Assembly: GCA_003635195.1 (NCBI GenBank)
Contig: PYIY01000211.1
Coordinates: 32,434-96,433 of the forward strand
DNA: 64,000 bases
Direction: 5' to 3'
From: Candidatus Poribacteria bacterium
GTDB taxonomy: Bacteria > Poribacteria > WGA-4E > WGA-3G
Positions 58,501 through 64,000 of this stretch are shown here, one piece after another. The notes beneath the pieces were generated by a model. The model was not told the DNA's origin. It ran no database searches and saw only the letters and a list, made by a program, of their open reading frames with translations. The translations under genes and the position numbers were made by a program. How positions within the stretch are numbered: the stretch's first letter is position 1; the number at the start of each line of letters is the position of its first letter.

Positions 58501-61500
58501 ATGGAATACCAAGTCCTCATTACACTTTCTGTAGTCGTCGTACTGATGTTCGTCAGTGAATTCAGTATTACGGCAGCATCTGAACCCAAAGGATTGATTG
58601 GTCGTTGGGATTTTGACGATGGAACCGGGACTGATCTCTCTGGAAACGGCAATCACGCTGTGCTTGGTGGCACAACAATCTATTCTCTCGGTGAAGGACG
58701 TGCTTGCATCGAAGTGATGCGGAAAACAGAGCCGATGCGAATCCCTGTGCCTGAGAATTCCCCGCTTGCGATATCGCGCGGCACAATCTGCTTCTGGTTA
58801 AATTCGGGGTCGGATCGGTCCAATATCCTCGGATATAACAACGATGCAATCGAACTTAACAACTATCGTGGCTGTTTTCAGGTACGTTTCCGAGGTGAGA
58901 AGGATTTTGAGTACTGGGAAGGGATCCTTGACTACGATTGGCCGAAGTACGATATGCGCGAATGGGCATTTTATCCACATGTGAAAGCCTCCGTTGGGGA
59001 CTCTGAGTGGCATCTGTTCGCGGTCGCTTACGATGACGAAGCGAAACAGATCGTCGGATGGCGTGATGGTGAGCAGATCGCAACAATCGATTTATCTACA
59101 GTGAACATGGAGCCGCTGCGCCGAGAGGGTTTAACCGAGATTCGGACCAGTGAAGACTTTACCGGCTATCTCGACGATCTCCGTATCTACAATAAACCCC
59201 TGACCGACGCTGAAATCCGTCAGATTTACGATGCGACCAAAGCCATCTATGCGGGAAGACGGGATACGAATCCTACCGATAAAGAGCGGAACACTTACAA
59301 ATATCAAGAGGAAGACAGGACACTCTACAAGGCGTGGCTACAGTTCAATCCACCCGCGACTGCACAGCCGAACCAAGATGTGTTTAAAAATATTGTTGCT
59401 GAAGGCGAGAACTCAACTGTCCAGACGGCTGGCTCTGAATTGGCACAGGCGGCAGAATCCATGTTCGGTTTCAAGCCTTCTGTTTCTGAGACCGCCACTG
59501 TCGCTGGACCAAAGGTTATTCTCGGAACAGCCGAAACTTCCAGCTGGATCCGCGAGCGTGTTGAAGATCTACAACTGGATCGCATTGAAGATGATGGGTT
59601 CGTTATCAAGGCGATGGAAGGGACGGTTGTTGTCGCGGGCGGAATACCCGCAGGCGTTGTTTTTGGGGCATTCGATCTGATCCGTCGCATTCAAATCGGG
59701 CAAGACCCACTTGAACTCGATGTGCTCGAAAATCCGAAGGTGCCCATCCGTATGGTGGCACACTGGTCCTACTTCCGTGGACTTTTCGGCGATAGATGGC
59801 GAGGGGGTGGCAGAGACAACTCAATTTTCAGTTGGGAAGAGTTGCGCACCGGTGATACCAAACTCATCCGCGATTGGGTGCGTATGCTGGCATCGTGTGG
59901 TTGGAATGCACTCTGTCCGAGTGAAATTAACTGGCATTACCGGAACAACTTTCTGGAACACCTTGACGAGGTTGAGAAACTTGGCGACATCTGCCGAGAC
60001 TACGGTATCAAACTCTATTGGAGCCCGAATTACCTCCTTGCACTCGACCCAAAAACCGCAGACGCGCTCTATGAAAGGGTCCCCGACTTCGGCGGATACC
60101 TGATGAAACTCGGTTCAGAGAAACAGAACGGCGATCCGCGTCCGCCGATGGCGAACCGCATTGCGGACACACTGAAACCTTATGGTGGAATGGTGCTCGT
60201 ACGCGGTTTCGTTTATGGCAACCTTCGATATACACCGGAACCCTATCGGAACCTGATTCCCTACGATCTGTTCGCACACGAAGACGGCAATTTTCGGGAC
60301 AACGTCATTATAACTCCGAAAGGCAGCCCTCTGGATTGGGATCTGTGGGCACCAATTCCTGCCCTTGATGGCGCAATGCAGAAAAACCTATCCGGGAGTG
60401 AACTGGTTATTGATAAAAGCTGGCCCGTCTCTTGGGTCAAGAAATGGAAGTGGTGGTTTGAACAGGATACTTATCGCAACGGACCGGGAAGTTTGAACAA
60501 ATTCAGCATAGATTGCATCATGGGTGTGTCTATGATATCACCTGCACCCGCATGGACAAAATCTCCATTGAACGCTGTGAATTATTATGGGTTAGGACGA
60601 CTCAATTGGAATCCAGACTTAACAGTGGATGAAATCTACACAGAATGGATTCAACAGACGTTCGGTGATGATCCAGAGGTCCTTAGAACGATCAAGACCA
60701 TTCTGATGATGCTTGAGGAAGTGACGCGTAAGACCTATAACTACCGTGGGTATCGCGGCATCTGGCTTGACTCCAGCGACCCCGGTATGGCACAAGTCAA
60801 GACCCCCTATGTCGTTAATAGGGAAGGGGCAGGCACTATAACACCCGCATTGCGTGAGCGCGTGTTAGCGCAGTACGCACCAGGGCTGCGCGAGATATAT
60901 GGTGATCCGTTGCGCGGGGAAGCACATCTCACTGCCTTCCATTTCACAGCACACGACCAACGTCTCTCTATCGGCAGAACCCTCATACAGGACATCTACG
61001 CTAACATGGAAGAAGGCGTTGAAATGGCTGTGCAAGCGGCAGAACTCTGGAAAACGCTTGAAGGTAAAGTAGATTCACACAGATATGAATACACCCTAAA
61101 AACCCTTGTAGATTATGCCGCGTCCGTACGCAGTATGACCCTTAAGAAATGGGTGACGAACTTTGAAGCACATACCGGCAGAACCCGCGAGGACACACTC
61201 GCAGGACTCACGCAAGAGGCACTTGCGGAAGTCGGCACATATAACGTGCGGCATTTCGGTGCTGTTGCCGATGGCGAATCCAACGATGCAGACGCGATCA
61301 ACCAAGCCATCGCCACCTGTAACGCTGCTGGCGGTGGCACCGTTTTTGTGCCATCTGGGGTTTATGCAACTGGAAACCCCATTCACCTGAAAAGCAATGT
61401 TACGCTTGCTATTGACGCAGGGGCGACACTCAAGGCTTTGCCTGATACGAATGCCGCGCTGCTTGTCGGAGAAAACCTTGAAAACGTGAACATCTACGGT

Positions 61501-61935
61501 CCTGGCACCCTCGATGGAAGAGGGAACAACGGTATTACGCTGCAACACTGCCAGAACGTTGAAATCCGAAACTTGAACGTCTATAACGGTGATGATGCTG
61601 CCGTTCTTACGAAGAGATGCGACGGTGTACTGATAGATAACGTCAATATCCGAACCGATCAAGATGGACTCAACCTCTCCGAATGCCGTAACGTAGCGGT
61701 TAGCGACTGTCGCATTGACGCGGTGGATCGCGAGTACGGGAGACCTATCGGCGGTGGTGCCGCAATAAAATTTGATGGCGAAGTCTCCTCGTCTGACAAC
61801 ATCGCTATTCAAAATTGTTTTCTTGTTAGTGGGGCAGATGCGCTTGAGGCTAGTCCAGAAACAGTGGATAATTCCGGAAATATCCGTTTTGAAAGCACAG
61901 TGGAACGCGCGTATGGCATTTGGGACGACCAATAG
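58501..61935 (+). CDS. LamG + GH67-like + GH28-like multidomain protein
   Basis: This 1144-aa secreted protein (signal LITLSVVVVLMFVSEFSITA) has three parts. Residues about 30-250 form a LamG-type jelly roll (LIGRWDFDDGTGTDLSGNGN ... FTGYLDDLRIYNKPLTDAEI). Residues about 270-890 resemble GH67 alpha-glucuronidases: EDDGFVIKAMEGTVVVAGG, the PDFGGYLMKLGSEKQNGDP block (Glu540), GGMVLVRGFVYG, then KGSPLDWDLWAPI (Asp612) and SGSELVIDKSWP (Glu634), in the places of the family's catalytic acids. Residues about 913-1144 form a right-handed beta-helix that starts like GH28 (NVRHFGAVADGESNDADAIN). Its TDxDG region is present as TDQDGLNLSECRN, but the GDD motif is reduced and the domain is short. I infer action on glucuronic-acid-containing or pectin-like glycans. 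The three-domain combination is unusual. Confidence 0.8.
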   Translation: MEYQVLITLSVVVVLMFVSEFSITAASEPKGLIGRWDFDDGTGTDLSGNGNHAVLGGTTIYSLGEGRACIEVMRKTEPMRIPVPENSPLAISRGTICFWLNSGSDRSNILGYNNDAIELNNYRGCFQVRFRGEKDFEYWEGILDYDWPKYDMREWAFYPHVKASVGDSEWHLFAVAYDDEAKQIVGWRDGEQIATIDLSTVNMEPLRREGLTEIRTSEDFTGYLDDLRIYNKPLTDAEIRQIYDATKAIYAGRRDTNPTDKERNTYKYQEEDRTLYKAWLQFNPPATAQPNQDVFKNIVAEGENSTVQTAGSELAQAAESMFGFKPSVSETATVAGPKVILGTAETSSWIRERVEDLQLDRIEDDGFVIKAMEGTVVVAGGIPAGVVFGAFDLIRRIQIGQDPLELDVLENPKVPIRMVAHWSYFRGLFGDRWRGGGRDNSIFSWEELRTGDTKLIRDWVRMLASCGWNALCPSEINWHYRNNFLEHLDEVEKLGDICRDYGIKLYWSPNYLLALDPKTADALYERVPDFGGYLMKLGSEKQNGDPRPPMANRIADTLKPYGGMVLVRGFVYGNLRYTPEPYRNLIPYDLFAHEDGNFRDNVIITPKGSPLDWDLWAPIPALDGAMQKNLSGSELVIDKSWPVSWVKKWKWWFEQDTYRNGPGSLNKFSIDCIMGVSMISPAPAWTKSPLNAVNYYGLGRLNWNPDLTVDEIYTEWIQQTFGDDPEVLRTIKTILMMLEEVTRKTYNYRGYRGIWLDSSDPGMAQVKTPYVVNREGAGTITPALRERVLAQYAPGLREIYGDPLRGEAHLTAFHFTAHDQRLSIGRTLIQDIYANMEEGVEMAVQAAELWKTLEGKVDSHRYEYTLKTLVDYAASVRSMTLKKWVTNFEAHTGRTREDTLAGLTQEALAEVGTYNVRHFGAVADGESNDADAINQAIATCNAAGGGTVFVPSGVYATGNPIHLKSNVTLAIDAGATLKALPDTNAALLVGENLENVNIYGPGTLDGRGNNGITLQHCQNVEIRNLNVYNGDDAAVLTKRCDGVLIDNVNIRTDQDGLNLSECRNVAVSDCRIDAVDREYGRPIGGGAAIKFDGEVSSSDNIAIQNCFLVSGADALEASPETVDNSGNIRFESTVERAYGIWDDQ

Positions 61936-62368
61936 ATATTAGACATTCATACTATAGATATAGCACCCCTACGGGGTGGCAAGAGCGTCTGAAAAACCTT
62001 ATGGGAACGTTGAAAATTTGTGAGTCGCAATTTGGATTACATATTATGCTAAATTGACACTTATGGTGCGATTCGGAAACCGAACCATAGGTGTCAATTT
62101 AAGAAAAAATAACCGCCTTGGACCCCAGGCCCGGTAGATGCGGTTTGAAACCGCATCGGGTTCTCCGCGAAAACCTTCAGTGCCAGCGTTACCAAACATG
62201 GGCTCCGCTAAATAAAAAATCACGAGCCGGTTGGAATAAGTCCGGTTCGGTTTCAAACCGAACCTACCGGGCCGGGGGAAAAGGCACTAAATTGACACCT
62301 ATGGTGCGATTCGGAAACCGCACCTACCGGGGGAAACCGAAAGTGTGTATTTACTTTTCAAATTTACT
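61936..62368. repeat. Intergenic interspersed repeats, including a 52-bp palindrome
   Basis: TAAATTGACACTTATGGT (62050-62067) and ACCATAGGTGTCAATTTA (62084-62101) are inverted arms with one mismatch, around an inner TTCGG-AAA-CCGAA hairpin. The block 62074-62155 matches 1572-1655. A further half-copy (AAATTGACACCTATGGTGCG) starts at 62289. Two more hairpins, GCGGTTT-GAAACCGC (62140-62154) and GGTTCGGTTT-CAAACCGAACC (62243-62263), lie inside. No gene is visible. Confidence 0.75.
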
Positions 62369-62376
62369 ATAATTCT

Positions 62377-63778
62377 ACTATAGTTTGGACAATTTTAAAA
62401 ATTAAGGTGCGCGAAAGCAGAAAAAGAGGTATCCTTTCATAAAACATACCAAAGTTTTGAAAGGAACGTAAAAAATGGACCTCCTTTTCTGCTTAGGAGA
62501 TATTCTATCGGATTTTCGGCATTTATTCAATCAACAAAACTTCGCCCTTTTCCAAGCGTTTATCTTCGGATTCATCGCCAATAGAGGACGTGGGACACTG
62601 ACGGATCTCTATCAATGTAGTGGTTCAGGGACGAAGTATTGGTCATTTCCGAAGTTCCTTTCCCGGGGGCAATGGAACGCCGATGCTGTCGCGGCAGTTC
62701 TCATCAAACGGATTCAACGCGACTTTAGGAGTTGGGTTTATGTCTATGATGAAACCAAAGCACTGAAGACAGGCATAGCACAATGGGGGTTGCATTTTTT
62801 CCGCAACTTCAGTTATCAAAAGCGTCGTGTGAATCAATCGAAGTTTCACTACGGACACGAGTTTGGTGCGTTAGGTTTACTTTGTCAGACCCCCACATGC
62901 TGGCTGCTTTTTCCTGTCTGGGTGAAACTCATTGCGCCACAGACGATCCGTGATAAAAGTTTTGCTGTGTTGAAGCGTATCTGTTCAAAGATCCCTCGGG
63001 GACTTATCATCTTTGATCGTGGCTTCGCATGGCGAAAAGTGTTTACAATGGCGTTGGGTTTCGGACATCATATCTTATGTCGTGCGAAATCTAATGCTGT
63101 TTTCTATCGTTTACCAAAGCAACCCAAACACCCGCAACGCGGGCGACCTCGGAAATACGGAGACCGTCTGGATATCCGCCGACTCCGATATAAGGATGTA
63201 GATATAAACGCAAAAAGTTATTCGATTGCCTCAAAGGTCGTGCGGACGCGGATGTGTGATGCCGATGTCCGACTCGTCGTCATCCGCACCCGTCCGAAAG
63301 TCTCAAAACCGTATCGGTATTTCTGCGTCTTTACAACGGATTTGACGCTTGAGATCCCGAAGATTATCGAGTATTATCAACAAAGGTGGCAGATAGAAAC
63401 TGCCTTTCGAGATGTCAAACAGCACTTCGGCTTTGATGCTTATCGCAGCAAATCTCGCAAGAGCATCAATCGGTTCGTCCAGCTGAGTTTCGTCGCAGCG
63501 AGTCTCACGAAGTTGTTATTCACAACACCCAACGCACCGCAGAAAGCGATCAGTGTTGAGAAAGTCTGTCAACACCTCGGCATTCATTGGTATCGCCCCG
63601 AGAAACTCACACAAGGCTTGCGAGTGGCTTATCTCCGCTCGCAAATGGCGGTGTCGTCATTTTTTGCCAAGTTCAATGAAAAAACAAACTCGCAGAATAT
63701 TCAGGTCAGTTTTCAAGACGATACACCCCTGCCTTTCGACGAGGCAGCATAAGTTTACAATATTGTCCAAACTTTAGT
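62377..63778 (+). mobile_element. Complete IS4-superfamily insertion sequence
   Basis: Terminal inverted repeats ACTATAGTTTGGACAAT (62377-62393) and ATTGTCCAAACTTTAGT (63762-63778) match at 16 of 17 positions. They enclose one intact transposase gene, giving an element of about 1,402 bp. It is flanked on both sides by ATAATTCT (62369-62376 and 63779-63786), an 8-bp target-site duplication. The intact ends, duplication and reading frame point to a recent insertion. Solo end sequences at 39542-39557 and 63983-63999 suggest other related elements. Confidence 0.88.
62475..63752 (+). CDS. IS4-superfamily DDE transposase
   Basis: This 425-aa transposase has the DDE triad: Asp92 in YVYDETKALKTG, Asp181 in GLIIFDRGFAWRK and Glu308 in QIETAFRDVKQ. 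The IS4 signature Y-x2-R-x3-E-x6-K is exact (Tyr301, Arg304, Glu308, Lys315). ATG 62475 follows GAAAGGAACG. The length and the IEYYQQRWQIETAFRDVKQH block resemble IS4 or the IS701-like branch. The frame is intact with no sign of decay, so the element may be active. Confidence 0.93.
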   Translation: MDLLFCLGDILSDFRHLFNQQNFALFQAFIFGFIANRGRGTLTDLYQCSGSGTKYWSFPKFLSRGQWNADAVAAVLIKRIQRDFRSWVYVYDETKALKTGIAQWGLHFFRNFSYQKRRVNQSKFHYGHEFGALGLLCQTPTCWLLFPVWVKLIAPQTIRDKSFAVLKRICSKIPRGLIIFDRGFAWRKVFTMALGFGHHILCRAKSNAVFYRLPKQPKHPQRGRPRKYGDRLDIRRLRYKDVDINAKSYSIASKVVRTRMCDADVRLVVIRTRPKVSKPYRYFCVFTTDLTLEIPKIIEYYQQRWQIETAFRDVKQHFGFDAYRSKSRKSINRFVQLSFVAASLTKLLFTTPNAPQKAISVEKVCQHLGIHWYRPEKLTQGLRVAYLRSQMAVSSFFAKFNEKTNSQNIQVSFQDDTPLPFDEAA

Positions 63779-63786
63779 ATAATTCT

Positions 63787-63836
63787 AAACTTTACTATAA
63801 ATTGACACCTAAAACTTTACTATAAATTGACACCTA
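63787..63836. repeat. 25-bp exact tandem duplication
   Basis: A unit beginning AAACTTTACTATAAATTGAC and ending ACCTA is present twice without change (63787-63811 and 63812-63836), immediately after the IS target duplication. It contains the AAATTGACACCTA phrase of the interspersed palindrome family. Confidence 0.9.
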
Positions 63837-64000
63837 TAGGACAACCACCAGAGACTGAACACCCGCCAGAAAACGGAAACAGACCCGCCAACAGCACACA
63901 CATCTCGACCCACATCAGAAGATAGATAAAACTCATAGCAAAATCCCACCACCCTTGAAAATTCAACCCAAATGCGGGACGAATTGTCCAAAACTTAGTA
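63837..64000. repeat. Right window edge with a solo IS end
   Basis: No gene is visible. The last bases (ATTGTCCAAAACTTAGT, 63983-63999) match the right terminal repeat of the IS just upstream except at two positions. A second related element, or its scar, probably continues outside the window. Confidence 0.5.

Noticed and set aside
1..64000. tRNA and rRNA genes
   Set aside because: I looked for T-loop (GGTTCGAATCC-like) and rRNA landmark sequences on both strands and found none that fit with a cloverleaf or rRNA context. A tRNAscan run would be decisive.

Overview
The window looks like a chromosomal segment of an uncultured bacterium, most probably of the Candidatus Poribacteria type. This is inferred from gene content, not from a marker gene: ten WD40 propeller genes, a leucine-rich-repeat gene, dockerin-like C-termini, a phytanoyl-CoA-dioxygenase-like oxygenase, LamG-type genes, an STT3-like glycosyltransferase, and many short intergenic repeats. 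I saw no rRNA, tRNA or CRISPR array. Intergenic space is rich in palindromes and interspersed modules, and some intrude on genes or regulatory regions.

Layout. 1-2.9 kb: end of an LRR gene, a repeat mosaic and a secreted WD40 gene. 3.1-8.0 kb, minus strand: an Rpn/YhgA-like nuclease, then a thiamin operon (permease ThiX-like, binding protein ThiY-like, thiO, thiS) behind a TPP riboswitch and a clear promoter. 8.1-12.3 kb: divergent ArsA/Get3-like ATPase, a membrane protein, hslV and hslU. 12.4-15.7 kb: two WD40-dockerin genes. 15.7-19 kb: two repeat-rich intergenic stretches of about 1 kb around a pair of orphan envelope proteins. 19-26.6 kb: sppA, a PhyH-like oxygenase, a P-loop/deoxyribosyltransferase-like fusion, a RimK-like ATP-grasp ligase, a GT4 glycosyltransferase and a mannitol-dehydrogenase-family enzyme.

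26.6-38.5 kb, minus strand: a bifunctional fucokinase/GDP-fucose pyrophosphorylase, two GT2 glycosyltransferases, an STT3-like protein, an outer-membrane barrel, a MacB-like permease and a cytoplasmic WD40 protein. This reads as a glycan or glycoprotein locus. 38.6-41.1 kb: a compact sigma-54 circuit made of an activator gene, a 36-bp perfect palindrome, a -24/-12 promoter, an unlisted 57-aa secreted or anchored protein and a Cys-rich protein. 41.2-45.2 kb: a transposase relic, an oxidoreductase, an MFS transporter and a PD-(D/E)XK-like protein. 45.2-58.5 kb: six WD40 genes, including a duplicated two-gene unit, interrupted by a LamG protein and an alpha/beta hydrolase. 58.5-61.9 kb: a LamG + GH67-like + GH28-like protein. 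62.4-63.8 kb: an intact IS4-type insertion sequence with terminal repeats and an 8-bp target duplication.

The observations I rate highest are: a recurrent roughly 90-nt 5' module (hairpin plus CGAACCGCAAGG, potentially encoding EPQGKLK) before three unrelated genes; the self-contained sigma-54 circuit; WD40 genes whose blade counts are almost always 7 or 14 and share one N-terminal signature; a palindromic repeat read through inside sppA; and a heptamer-repeat element lodged between a TPP aptamer and its apparent terminator.
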